DNA from: Nocardia rhamnosiphila NBRC 108938
GTDB taxonomy: Bacteria > Actinomycetota > Actinomycetes > Mycobacteriales > Mycobacteriaceae
Assembly (NCBI RefSeq): GCF_000720425.1
Contig: NZ_JOAJ01000012.1
Span: 62,001-126,000 of the forward strand
Direction of reading: 5' to 3'
Length of the DNA: 64,000 nt
Shown: one piece after another, positions 8,061 through 16,301 of the stretch
How the letters are laid out: every line of letters starts with the position of its first letter
How positions within the stretch are numbered: the stretch's first letter is position 1
Position numbers and translations under genes: made by a program
The notes under the pieces: model-generated
What the model saw: only the letters and a program-made list of their open reading frames with translations
Told to the model about the DNA's origin: nothing
Databases searched by the model: none

Positions 8061-9557
8061 ATGATCCTCGCCGAGGAACCGCTGTTACGCGCGCCCCACC
8101 TCTATATCGACGGCGCATGGGTCGAACCGGCCGCCGGCGGGATCCGGGAGATCCGCAATCCGGCGGACGGCGCGGTGATCGCCGCTGTCGGCGAGGCCGG
8201 TGCGGTGGACGCGCGGCGTGCGGTCGGCGCGGCCCGTACCGCGTTCGCCACCGGCGAGTGGCCGGGCACTCCGGTCGCGGAGCGGGCCGCGCTCCTGCTG
8301 CGCACCGCCGAACTCCTCGCCGGATATCGCGACCCGATCGCCCGGATCGAGACCCTGGACACCGGCAAGACCCTGCGCGAGAGCCATATCGATATCGACG
8401 ACGTCATCGCGGTGTTCCGGTACTAGGCGCAGCTCGTCGGCACCACCGGCGACCGGGTCGTCGATACCGGCGATCCGTCGGTGATCAGCCGTGTCGTCCG
8501 CGAACCGGTGGGCGTGTGCGCGCTGATCGCGCCGTGGAACTACCCGCTGTTGCAGATGTCGTGGAAGCTCGCCCCCGCACTGGCGGCCGGCTGCACGGTG
8601 GTCGCCAAACCGAGCGAGGTCACTCCGCTGAGCACGATCACCCTTATCCGGGTGCTGGAACAGGCGGGGCTGCCGCCGGGCGTGGTGAACCTCGTACCGG
8701 GCGAGGGACCGGTGGTGGGGTCCGCGCTCACCGGTACGCCCGAGGTCGATCTGATCTCCTTCACCGGTGGCGCCGCCACCGGGGCGGCCATCGCCGCGCG
8801 GGCCGCCCCGCACATCACCCGGGTGGCCCTCGAACTGGGCGGTAAGAATCCGCATATCGTGTTCGCCGACGCGAACCGTGCGAGCGCGGTCGACGCGGTG
8901 CTGACCGGCGCCTTCCTGCATTCGGGCCAGGTGTGTTCGGCCGGTACCCGGCTCATCGTGGAGGAGTCGATCGCCGACGGGTTCGTCGCGGAACTCGCAC
9001 GGCGTGCCGGCGGGATCCGGGTCGGCCCCGGGACGGAGCCCGCGTCACAGACCGGACCGCTGGTCTCCCCGGAGCATCGCGCCGCGGTGGAGACCCACGT
9101 GGCCCGCGGTCTCGCCGAAGGGGCGGTTCTGGTCGCCGGGGGGAAGCGGCCGGAGGACCCCCGGTTGGCCGCCGGCAGCTACTACCTGCCGACCGTGCTG
9201 GACCGCTGCCGCCGCGATATGCGGATCGTCCAGGAGGAGACCTTCGGCCCCGTACTCACCGTGGAGCGGTTCGCTACCGAGGCCGAAGCCGTCGAACTGG
9301 GTAACGACACGTCCTATGGACTCGCGGCCGGCGTGCGCACCGGCGACGCGGCCCGCGGCGAACGGGTGGTCCGCGCCCTCCGGCACGGCACGGTGTGGCT
9401 CAACGATTTCGGCCCCTACACCCCCGCCGCCGAATGGGGTGGGTTCGGGCGTTCGGGTATCGGCCGCGAACTCGGGCCGAGCGGACTGGCCGAGTACCAG
9501 GAGATCAAGCACATCTGGCACAACACCGCGCCGGCGGTGGGCGGCTGGTTCACCTGA
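8061..9557 (+). pseudogene. Betaine-aldehyde-dehydrogenase-like gene with internal amber stop
   Basis: Full-length ALDH-family frame (498 codons) interrupted only by TAG at 8424-8426 (codon 122), where the family usually has Tyr (VIAVFRY, stop, AQLVG). Before and after it the same frame continues without shift. All catalytic features follow the stop: APWNYPLL, FTGGAATG, the general base Glu in LELGGKNP (about 258) and the nucleophile in SGQVCSAGTR (about Cys292). ATG 8061 has GAGAGGGAG upstream. A single TAC/TAG change (or read error) separates this from an intact gene. Reinitiation at GTG 8481 would give a 358-residue product lacking the start of the NAD domain, unlikely to be active. Betaine aldehyde oxidation fits the nearby osmoprotectant importer. 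Confidence 0.85.
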
Positions 9558-9681
9558 ATCCGGGCCGGTGTACAGATAGGCAACGGCTCCGGCGCCAGGC
9601 GGATCGCCCCAGGTCGCGCCCGGCGCCGCGACACTCGCGTCGGTCCCGTGACAGCCTATGGGAGCGCCCTAAGCTGAAGCC

Positions 9682-10575
9682 GTGACCACTTCCGGTTCCT
9701 CCTCCAGCAGGCCCGGCGAATCCGGACCGGTGGCCCCCACCGGTGTGGGCCGCACCGCACTGATGGTCGCCGCCGCCCGGGCCGCCGAGTCGGCACGACC
9801 GGACGCCCTGTTCGTCGACCCCTACGCCGCCGATTTCCTGGCGGCCGCCGGCGGCGAGGAGTTCGCCGGCGGCGCCGACGCGGCACGCATGTGGGACTCC
9901 TTCAGCAGCTACCTGCCCATCCGAACCCGCTACTTCGACGACTACATCCTCGACGCCGCCCGTACCGTCGAGCAGGTCGTGCTCGTCGCGGCCGGACTGG
10001 ACACCCGGGCCTTCCGGCTTCCGCTGCCGCCGGAGGTCGTGGTGTACGAACTGGACACCCCGGAGATGCTCACCTTCAAACAGCGGGTTCTCGACACGCA
10101 GGGCGCACAACCGGCCGGCCGCCGGGTGACGGTGCCGGCCGACCTCCGCGAGGACTGGGGTGCCCGGCTGGTGGCGGCCGGGTTCGACCCGTCCGCTCCG
10201 GCGGCCTGGCTCGTCGAGGGGCTGCTCCCCTATCTGAGCCCTGAGCACAACGATCGGTTGCTGGCCGAGATCAGTGGCCTGTCCGCCGCCGGGAGCCGGT
10301 TGTCGATCGAGTATCTGCATGTGGACTCGGTCGCGCTGATGGCCGCCGCGGCGGCCGGCGGAGGCGGCTCGGAGATCACGGCGATGTGGCAGGGCGGCGG
10401 CGTAGGCGAGCCCGCACAGCCCTGGCTGGCCCGGCACGGCTGGGACGCCGAGGCCTCCGACACCTACGAACGCGCCGCCGCCTACCAGCGGGACCTACCC
10501 ACGCTCGGCGACACCATCATGGAACGCTTCGCTGAGGCGTCCCGCCACGGCCTGGTCACCGCCCGGCGGCGCTGA
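9682..10575 (+). CDS. SAM-dependent methyltransferase, TIGR00027 family
   Basis: Class I methyltransferase of 297 residues, belonging to the leucine carboxyl methyltransferase-like family that is strongly expanded in mycobacteria and Nocardia. Diagnostic stretches are GVGRTALMVAAARAAES near the N-terminus, DPYAADFL, RTRYFDDY, VLVAAGLDTRAFRL as the SAM-binding strand-loop, VYELDTPEM as the acidic second-strand motif, and WLVEGLLPYLSPE. The start is GTG 9682; the first 20 residues are Ser/Gly-rich. The substrate is unknown for most members. It stands alone between the aldehyde dehydrogenase and the porin gene. Confidence 0.93.
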   Translation: MTTSGSSSSRPGESGPVAPTGVGRTALMVAAARAAESARPDALFVDPYAADFLAAAGGEEFAGGADAARMWDSFSSYLPIRTRYFDDYILDAARTVEQVVLVAAGLDTRAFRLPLPPEVVVYELDTPEMLTFKQRVLDTQGAQPAGRRVTVPADLREDWGARLVAAGFDPSAPAAWLVEGLLPYLSPEHNDRLLAEISGLSAAGSRLSIEYLHVDSVALMAAAAAGGGGSEITAMWQGGGVGEPAQPWLARHGWDAEASDTYERAAAYQRDLPTLGDTIMERFAEASRHGLVTARRR

Positions 10576-10689
10576 CGGTCCACCCGGGGCCGGCACGGGA
10601 TGATCGGCCGGGGCGGATCGGCCTGCGGTCGCTGGTGGGCGAGTCGTATGACGAGGTTCTGTTTCGGATGGCTACGAGACGGGAGTGCG

Positions 10690-11397
10690 ATGAAGTGCCG
10701 ATGCCGGCGGTCGTGGGCGATGGTCGCGGCGATGACAGTGACCGCGATCGGCGGTGGTGTTGCTGTCCCTCCTGCCACGGATGCCGCACCAGGGGAAGTC
10801 GTGGCCGATGGGTTGCGGGTGGTCGCGGTGGTCGATTCCGGCGCTGTCGTGCCGGTCGGTGCCGATACCGCGCCTGGTGTTCCCTTTGCGCACGCGGTCG
10901 AGGTATCCGGCAGCTATTCGGTCGGCCTGGACTCGGTCGCGGTGCGTGCGGGAGAGATCGTCGTGGGGTATCTGGTCGGGTGCGCGGTCGACGTCTCCAA
11001 CGGCATCTCGATCGGGATCGCCCCCGGCGTCAGTATCGGCGCAGGGATCGCACAGGGTGTCGGCGTCGGTGCCGGCGTGACCCTGGCCATGGACGCTCCG
11101 CCCGGCATCACCCTCACCACCGCAGCATCCATCGCACCCGGCATCGGCATCGGCGCGGGCCTGGCCGGAGCGCTCGGGGTGAATCTGGCTCCCGGCACTG
11201 TCACCGCGGCGGTGATCGGCGCCACGGAACTCGACAGCAAGGCGGTCTTTCCGTACACGTTCGGCCACACCGATACGCCGTTGCATGTCAGCGGATGCTT
11301 GTCACCGGCCTCGGCCATGCCCTTCGTCACCGCCCGCGTCGACGGTGTCGACACCACAGTGCAGACCACCGGATACGGCGACCCCTTCTGGTTCTGA
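10690..11397 (+). CDS. MspA-family outer-membrane porin
   Basis: Probable mycolic-acid-layer porin of 235 residues. After ATG 10690 (preceded by CGGGAG) there is an N-terminal signal peptide: basic MKCRCRR, hydrophobic core and an ADAAPGEV-like cleavage region. The mature part is beta-rich, has the VSGSYSVGLDSV and GEIVVGYLVGCAVDVSNG segments, many short Gly-rich strands, and ends TTGYGDPFWF, resembling the MspA C-terminus (TYGEPWNMN). MspA proteins form octameric goblet pores for small hydrophilic solutes. The paired cysteines (VGCAVD and VSGCLSP) are typical of Nocardia-type members, in my recollection, and may form a disulfide. Confidence 0.85.
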   Translation: MKCRCRRSWAMVAAMTVTAIGGGVAVPPATDAAPGEVVADGLRVVAVVDSGAVVPVGADTAPGVPFAHAVEVSGSYSVGLDSVAVRAGEIVVGYLVGCAVDVSNGISIGIAPGVSIGAGIAQGVGVGAGVTLAMDAPPGITLTTAASIAPGIGIGAGLAGALGVNLAPGTVTAAVIGATELDSKAVFPYTFGHTDTPLHVSGCLSPASAMPFVTARVDGVDTTVQTTGYGDPFWF

Positions 11398-11454
11398 CCC
11401 ACTACCGCAACCGCCACAGATTTCGGGTTCTCGACCCACTCCGGTGCGCGGCAC

Positions 11455-12309
11455 TCAGACCAGCGGTTTGCCCAGCGCCCGGCGGCGCCGCATATCGGCC
11501 AGATGCTTGTCCAGCGGGTACATCCGCCAGCGTTCGGGCCCGAGCCGCATCACGGTACCGATGGCGCGCATGATCAGCTCGAAGGCGCGTTGCCGCCGCG
11601 GGCTCCAGGTCAGTCCCAGTTCGTCCCGGTACGGCTGGGGCAGGAAGCCGGTGGTGAAGAACCGGTTGGCGGGCCGGAACAGTACCCGTTCGACGCGCCC
11701 GTACGGTCCGAGCTCCACGACCTGTTCCCGCAGATACCGTTTCACCTCGTCGTCGATCGAGAGCTGCGCGGACTTGCGCTCCCAGTACTCGGCGAACGCG
11801 GCCCGATCGGCCGGCCACATCTCCGGGCGCATCTGCAGCGTGGTCCCGAATCTGCTCGACTCCCGGTACAGCTCGTCGGCGTAGTCGGCGTCGAGCGGAC
11901 CGTACAGGTATTCCAGTGAATCGACGACGCCACGATAGATGCACGCGGCGACCCACAACTGCAGTTCCGGGTCGAAGGCGTTGTATTTCACCGCGCTGCC
12001 CGGCCGGGACCGGACCTGCCGGTGTGAGGTGTTGGTCGCCTCGCGGTAGGCGGCACGTTCCTCGTCGGTACCGAGCATGGCCACCGCGAGATAGGTCAGC
12101 GTCGTGCGGCCGCGTTTGCGCGGATGCAGATCGAACCGGCCGCTGTCCACGGTGCTCTCGACGACACCGCGGCCGACCGGCGCCTGGCTCAGCTGCATCA
12201 CGACGTTGGCCGGGCCGCCGAGCAGCGCGGCGGGGCCGGCCAGGTATTTGCGGCGGGCGATCTCGTCGGGCAGATCGGCGCTCGCTGCCGGTGACGCTGG
12301 GCGCGACAT
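11455..12309 (-). CDS. MpaB/DUF2236 family oxygenase-like protein
   Basis: 284-residue member of the oxygenase MpaB family (latex-clearing protein/DUF2236), abundant in mycolate actinomycetes; known relatives are heme-containing, but most members have no assigned function. Typical stretches are GPAALLGGPANVVMQLS, DLHPRKRGRTTLTYLAVAMLG, REATNTSHRQVRS, LQLWVAACIYRG and YGPLDADYADELYRES. The first Met of the frame (12324) has no site, whereas ATG 12309 follows GGAGGTCCT. Divergent from the FadD gene at 12535, with 225 bases between them. Confidence 0.88.
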   Translation of the reverse strand: MSRPASPAASADLPDEIARRKYLAGPAALLGGPANVVMQLSQAPVGRGVVESTVDSGRFDLHPRKRGRTTLTYLAVAMLGTDEERAAYREATNTSHRQVRSRPGSAVKYNAFDPELQLWVAACIYRGVVDSLEYLYGPLDADYADELYRESSRFGTTLQMRPEMWPADRAAFAEYWERKSAQLSIDDEVKRYLREQVVELGPYGRVERVLFRPANRFFTTGFLPQPYRDELGLTWSPRRQRAFELIMRAIGTVMRLGPERWRMYPLDKHLADMRRRRALGKPLV

Positions 12310-12534
12310 AGGACCTCCATGCAAGACTGATAGATATTCTGCTCCATTCTCTCACACTCGAGAGGCGCCGATGTGAATCAGCGGTACGAGATCGCCATAA
12401 CGCATACGCACGGACATTGCGCAATAAGTGAACGCGCATTCTGCCTCTGAGCTACCCTGGCCGAACCAATCGGCCGCCCGGCGCCGCGTAGTCCCGCGCC
12501 CCGGTCGGACTGTTCCATTCCCTGGAGGTGACCC

Positions 12535-14205
12535 ATGCCGACGAACCTGCCCGCACCCCGCGCGCCGCTCCGTTCGGTGACCGAATCGCTGGCCGCGGTG
12601 AGTGTGCTGCGGCGGCGCGGAATGCTCGACCCGAAGCGCCCCGGCGAACTGCTCCGCACCGTCCGCGACGCGCGGATCCACGGACCGTTCGTCACGGTGC
12701 TGCGGGCCGCCGCCCGGCGCGACGGCGCGGCCGAGGCCATCGTCGACGACCGCGGCACACTCACCTTCGACCAGCTCGACGCACAGTCCAATGCCCTCGC
12801 CCGCGGTCTCGCCGCGCACGGCATCGGCGCCGAATCCGTGGTGGCGGCCCTGTGCCGGGACCACCGCGGCATGGTGCTGGCCCTGCTGGGTGCGGGCAAA
12901 CTGGGCGCCCGCGTCGTCCTGATGAACACCGGTTTCGCCGGACCGCAGCTCGCGGATGTCGCCGAGCGCGAAAAGGTCGGCGCCCTACTGCTCGACGCCG
13001 AGTTCATCGGTCTGCTCGACGCGATCCCGGCGGCCACCCCACGCTTCCTCACCTGGGGCGAATCCGGTGACACCCCCACGATCGATGAGTTGATCGCGGC
13101 GCATTCCGGTGCGGCAACGACGCCGCCGCCGCATCCGGGCAGCACCGTGATCCTGACCAGCGGCACCACCGGGACACCCAAAGGCGCTCCCCGGGACAAG
13201 GTTTCGCCCCTGCAGTCGGCCCAGTTCCTCGATCGGATCCCGATCCCCCGCGACGATACGATGGTGATGGCGGCGCCGATCTTCCACGGCACCGGACTTT
13301 CCCAGTTCGCCCTCGGCTGGGCCCTCGGCAACAGGATCGTGTTCCGGCAGGGCCGATTCGACCCGCGCGCGACACTCGCCGCCGTCGCCGCGCATCGCGC
13401 CGCGAGCCTGGTCGTGGTGCCGACGATGCTGCAGCGCATCATCGACCTCGGGCCCGAGGTGCTCGCCGAATACGACACCTCCTCGCTGCGGGTCGTCTTC
13501 TCCGCCGGCTCCCCGGTCTCCCCGGATCTGAGCCGCCGCACGGCGGAAGCGTTCGGCGATGTGCTCTACAACCTGTACGCGTCCACCGAGGTCGCTGTGG
13601 CGGCGGTGGCGACGCCACAGGATATGCGGGACGCGCCCGGCACGGTCGGCAAGCCGCCCGTCGGCTGCCGCGTCGCCCTCTACGACGAACAGCGCCACCG
13701 GATCACCGCGCCCGGGGCCGTGGGCACCATTTTCGTGTCCAGCGGGCTGAGCTTCGGCGGATATACCGACGGACGGCACAAGGAGATCGTCGACGGCCTG
13801 CTGTCCAGCGGCGATGTCGGGCATTTCGACGCCGAGGGCCGGCTGTTCATCGATGGCCGCGACGACGACATGATCGTTTCCGGCGGGGAGAACGTCTTCC
13901 CGCTCGAGGTGGAGAATCTGCTCGTCGAGCGACCCGACATCCTGGAAGCGGCGGTGGTGGGGGTACCCGACCGCGATTTCGGCACCCGGCTGCGGGCTTT
14001 CGTGGTTCCCGCCGCGGGCGTGACGGTGAGCGAGGCGGATATCCGGGAGTACGTCAAGGCGAATCTGGCGCGCCACAAAGTACCGCGCGATGTGATCTTC
14101 CTCGACGAACTCCCCCGCAATGCGACGGGCAAGCTGATGCGGCGCCGGCTGGTGCCGGCCGGCGAATCCGGGACGGCACAGCCCACCGCGGGCACACCGG
14201 ACTGA
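12535..14205 (+). CDS. Acyl-CoA synthetase (FadD-type AMP ligase)
   Basis: ANL superfamily ligase of 556 residues activating a fatty or other carboxylic acid through an acyl-adenylate. Core A3 motif TSGTTGTPKGAPR, A5-like region YNLYASTEVA, hinge-side A8 stretch SSGDVGHFDAEGRLFIDGRD then DDMIVSGGENVFP, and catalytic A10 lysine in LPRNATGKLMRRR. The start is ATG 12535 with CTGGAGGTGACCC in front. Length is normal. It is convergent with the acyltransferase PlsC 37 bases downstream, so the two are not one operon, but both point to lipid metabolism. Chain-length preference is unknown. Confidence 0.92.
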   Translation: MPTNLPAPRAPLRSVTESLAAVSVLRRRGMLDPKRPGELLRTVRDARIHGPFVTVLRAAARRDGAAEAIVDDRGTLTFDQLDAQSNALARGLAAHGIGAESVVAALCRDHRGMVLALLGAGKLGARVVLMNTGFAGPQLADVAEREKVGALLLDAEFIGLLDAIPAATPRFLTWGESGDTPTIDELIAAHSGAATTPPPHPGSTVILTSGTTGTPKGAPRDKVSPLQSAQFLDRIPIPRDDTMVMAAPIFHGTGLSQFALGWALGNRIVFRQGRFDPRATLAAVAAHRAASLVVVPTMLQRIIDLGPEVLAEYDTSSLRVVFSAGSPVSPDLSRRTAEAFGDVLYNLYASTEVAVAAVATPQDMRDAPGTVGKPPVGCRVALYDEQRHRITAPGAVGTIFVSSGLSFGGYTDGRHKEIVDGLLSSGDVGHFDAEGRLFIDGRDDDMIVSGGENVFPLEVENLLVERPDILEAAVVGVPDRDFGTRLRAFVVPAAGVTVSEADIREYVKANLARHKVPRDVIFLDELPRNATGKLMRRRLVPAGESGTAQPTAGTPD

Positions 14206-14242
14206 AATCCGCACCGCGAAGAGCGTTGCCGGCGGGCCGGGC

Positions 14243-14929
14243 TCAGGCCGCCAGTTCGTGGTCCGGCCGGCGGCGGGCGTACTCGTCGACGTACTGCTGG
14301 CCGGTCCGGGCGGCGAGGGTCCGCATCAGCGCGTCGGTCGCCCGCCGGGTCCCGTGCGCACCGGCGGCCCGGTACCCGGTCAGATCGATCGGGGGCAGAA
14401 TTTCCAGCGTCACCCGGCGCCGCCACCACGGACGCCCCGGTTCGGGGCCGGTGCCGGTGATCGCCACCGGGAGCAGCGGCACACCGGTGGTCATGGCGAC
14501 CCGGACCGCGCCGGTGTGCCCGCGGTAGAGCCGGCCGTCCGGCGATCGGGTCCCTTCGGGATGGATACCCCAGACACCGCCGCGTTCGATGATGCCGATC
14601 GCGGCGGTGAGCGCGGGTGCGGCGCCGCTCCCGCCCCGGCGATCCACGCGGATCTGGCCGACACCGCGGAAGAACCAGCGCTGGGCCACGCCCAGGGGTC
14701 CGGGGCGGTCGAAGTAATCGGATTTCGCCAGGAAGAACACCTGCCGGCGCAGCGCCCGGGTGAGGTAGAAGGAGTCCAGCACCGCCAAGTGGTTGGCGGC
14801 GACGATATAGGGTCCGCGACGCGGAAGGTGCTCGCGGCCTTTGACTTCCGGCCGGCCGAGCAACCAGAGCGCGGGACCGATGAGGACATACCGGCACAGG
14901 CGATAACAGAACGCGCTCCACGGAGACAT
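14243..14929 (-). CDS. 1-acyl-sn-glycerol-3-phosphate acyltransferase (PlsC-like)
   Basis: Membrane-associated acyltransferase of 228 residues, converting lysophosphatidate to phosphatidate or a related acceptor. The catalytic NHxxxxD block is AANHLAVLDS (H47, D52); acceptor-binding EGTR is in HPEGTRSPDG near residue 125. An N-terminal hydrophobic helix follows Cys/Arg-containing CYRLCRYVLI. Two Met codons are possible: 14935, lying inside the operator palindrome, and 14929. I chose 14929 because the sequence before it mirrors that before the divergent TetR start, with GACAAT a few bases upstream on each strand, suggesting leaderless mRNA. Likely repressed by the adjacent TetR. Confidence 0.9.
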   Translation of the reverse strand: MSPWSAFCYRLCRYVLIGPALWLLGRPEVKGREHLPRRGPYIVAANHLAVLDSFYLTRALRRQVFFLAKSDYFDRPGPLGVAQRWFFRGVGQIRVDRRGGSGAAPALTAAIGIIERGGVWGIHPEGTRSPDGRLYRGHTGAVRVAMTTGVPLLPVAITGTGPEPGRPWWRRRVTLEILPPIDLTGYRAAGAHGTRRATDALMRTLAARTGQQYVDEYARRRPDHELAA

Positions 14930-14965
14930 AGACATTGTCTACCCGAGTTGGTAGACAATGTCTAC
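14929..14965. promoter_or_regulatory. Paired palindromic operator between plsC-like and tetR genes
   Basis: Two odd-centre palindromes, TAGACATTGTCTA (14929-14941) and GTAGACAATGTCTAC (14951-14965), flank CCCGAGTTG and together form a large inverted repeat. They fill the space between the two divergent start codons, leaving no room for separate promoters with ribosome sites. GACAAT inside each box can serve as a -10 element for a leaderless transcript on its own strand. Binding by the TetR product would block both genes. Confidence 0.8.
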
Positions 14966-15517
14966 ATGACTGCGAGCGGAACCCGGGACGCACTGGTCCA
15001 GGCCGGTGTCGACCTGCTGGAGGAAACCGGTTCGACCGAGATCGGCCTCCGGGAGATCGCGCGCCGGGCCGGCGTGTCGCACGGTGCGCCCCGGCGCTGG
15101 TTCCCGACCCACAAGGCGCTGCTCGGGGCCATCGCCGAGGTCGGATTGCATGATCTGGCGCGCGCCCTCACCGCGGCCGGCGATACCGACGCCACCGCCG
15201 ATATCGCCGGCTGGGCGCGGGCCTATATCGAATTCGCCGGGACCCGGCCGGCGATGTTCACCCTGATCTTCCGGCACGATCTACTCGAGGGCTCCGGCGC
15301 CGGTCTGCGCTCGGTGTCCACACCCCTGTTCGACCGATTGGTGAATCAGGTGCGTACCGCCCACCCGGTCCCCGACCCGCTCACCACCGCCACCGCGCTG
15401 TGGGTGGGCGTCCACGGTATCGCCGTCCTCTCCACCACCGGCGCGCTCACCCTGGCCGCTCCCGGCGTGGATATCGACGCACTGATCCAGCGGGTGGTGC
15501 GGGACGCGCTCGGCTGA
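14966..15517 (+). CDS. TetR-family regulator
   Basis: 183-residue TetR repressor. The N-terminal helix-turn-helix is TRDALVQAGVDLLEETG, then GLREIARRAGVSHGAPRRWF, with the recognition helix followed by the usual aromatic-containing linker (FPTHKALLGAI). The C-terminal ligand/dimer domain begins near residue 65, contains FAGTRPAMFTLIFRHDL, and resembles TetR_C_33-type domains. Frames extending upstream of ATG 14966 run through the divergent gene and are rejected. It most likely represses itself and the PlsC-like acyltransferase; an acyl ligand is plausible but unproven. Confidence 0.92.
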   Translation: MTASGTRDALVQAGVDLLEETGSTEIGLREIARRAGVSHGAPRRWFPTHKALLGAIAEVGLHDLARALTAAGDTDATADIAGWARAYIEFAGTRPAMFTLIFRHDLLEGSGAGLRSVSTPLFDRLVNQVRTAHPVPDPLTTATALWVGVHGIAVLSTTGALTLAAPGVDIDALIQRVVRDALG

Positions 15518-15522
15518 CCCAC

Positions 15523-15557
15523 CGCCGCGGCGGGATCCGTGAGATCCCGCCGCGGCG
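15523..15557. terminator. Bidirectional hairpin between convergent tetR and GNAT genes
   Basis: Perfect 15-bp stem, CGCCGCGGCGGGATC (15523-15537) with its complement at 15543-15557, loop of 5. It sits exactly between two convergent stops, so it probably terminates both transcripts; no T-tract is evident, as is common in high-GC actinobacteria. Confidence 0.75.
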
Positions 15558-15561
15558 ACCG

Positions 15562-16068
15562 TCAGCGGCCGGAACGGGCCATCCGGAACTCCGCACGCTC
15601 CCCGTCGGTGTGGACACGAGCGAAGCCCGCTTTCTCCAGCACCCGCACCGAGGCGGGATTGGCGAGTTCCACCGATGCCGATACGGTGTGCACATTCGGT
15701 GCGGTGAAGGCGTACTCGGCCAGCGCCCGGGTGGCCTCGGTCGCATACCCGCGTCCCCGGCGCGACGGCACGATGCCGTAGCCGAGTTCGAGCACGCCGT
15801 CGGCCGGGGGCCAGAACAATCCGATGGACCCGACCACCAGGCCACTATCGCGTTCGGACACCACCCGGTGACCGAAGCGATCCAGCCATTCCGGCCGGAC
15901 GGCGAGGGCCTCCACTATTTCCCGGTCACCGTCGGACGGGAAATCCGCGGCCCAGGACCGCTGCCGGACGCCGGTTCGTACGGCGGCGAGGTCGTCCGGC
16001 GTCCAGAGCCGGAGAACCAGGCGCGTGGTACCGATATCGGTGGGGTCGGTGTGAAAAGAAATGGACAC
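15562..16068 (-). CDS. GNAT-family N-acetyltransferase (RimJ/RimL-like)
   Basis: 168-residue acetyltransferase. Sequence begins TTRLVLRLWTPDDL, the usual RimJ/RimL N-terminus; acetyl-CoA pyrophosphate binding loop VPSRRGRGYATEA (R/QxxGxG/A); then TVSASVELANPASVRVLEKAGF, the signature of ribosomal-protein acetyltransferase relatives. The start is GTG 16068, preceded by GGAGTTGTC; the longer frame to 16410 is not coding-like. The acceptor could be a protein N-terminus, an aminoglycoside or another amine. Confidence 0.88.
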   Translation of the reverse strand: MSISFHTDPTDIGTTRLVLRLWTPDDLAAVRTGVRQRSWAADFPSDGDREIVEALAVRPEWLDRFGHRVVSERDSGLVVGSIGLFWPPADGVLELGYGIVPSRRGRGYATEATRALAEYAFTAPNVHTVSASVELANPASVRVLEKAGFARVHTDGERAEFRMARSGR

Positions 16069-16301
16069 GACAACTCCAGATCGTGGTGACGATCCGGTCG
16101 CGCGAGTCAGTGGTGCGCGAACCGGATGAGGACAGGTCGAAACAGGCCTGGGCGGGCCATATTCATCAACCTCCTCATCCGCCGAGCACGAATCGGTTGC
16201 CGACACTAGCCTTGATTCCGTGTGACGGCAAACCCGGGCACGAGGCAGCCCGACGGCCGCGCGTCGCGCCGAGGCCACCCGGTGACGGTCGCCGCGACCT
16301 G

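Noticed and set aside
8424..8426. TAG read as pyrrolysine or a programmed recoding signal
   Set aside because: No pylT/pylS-type context or stem-loop is seen, and the gene family does not use recoding; mutation or sequencing error is simpler.
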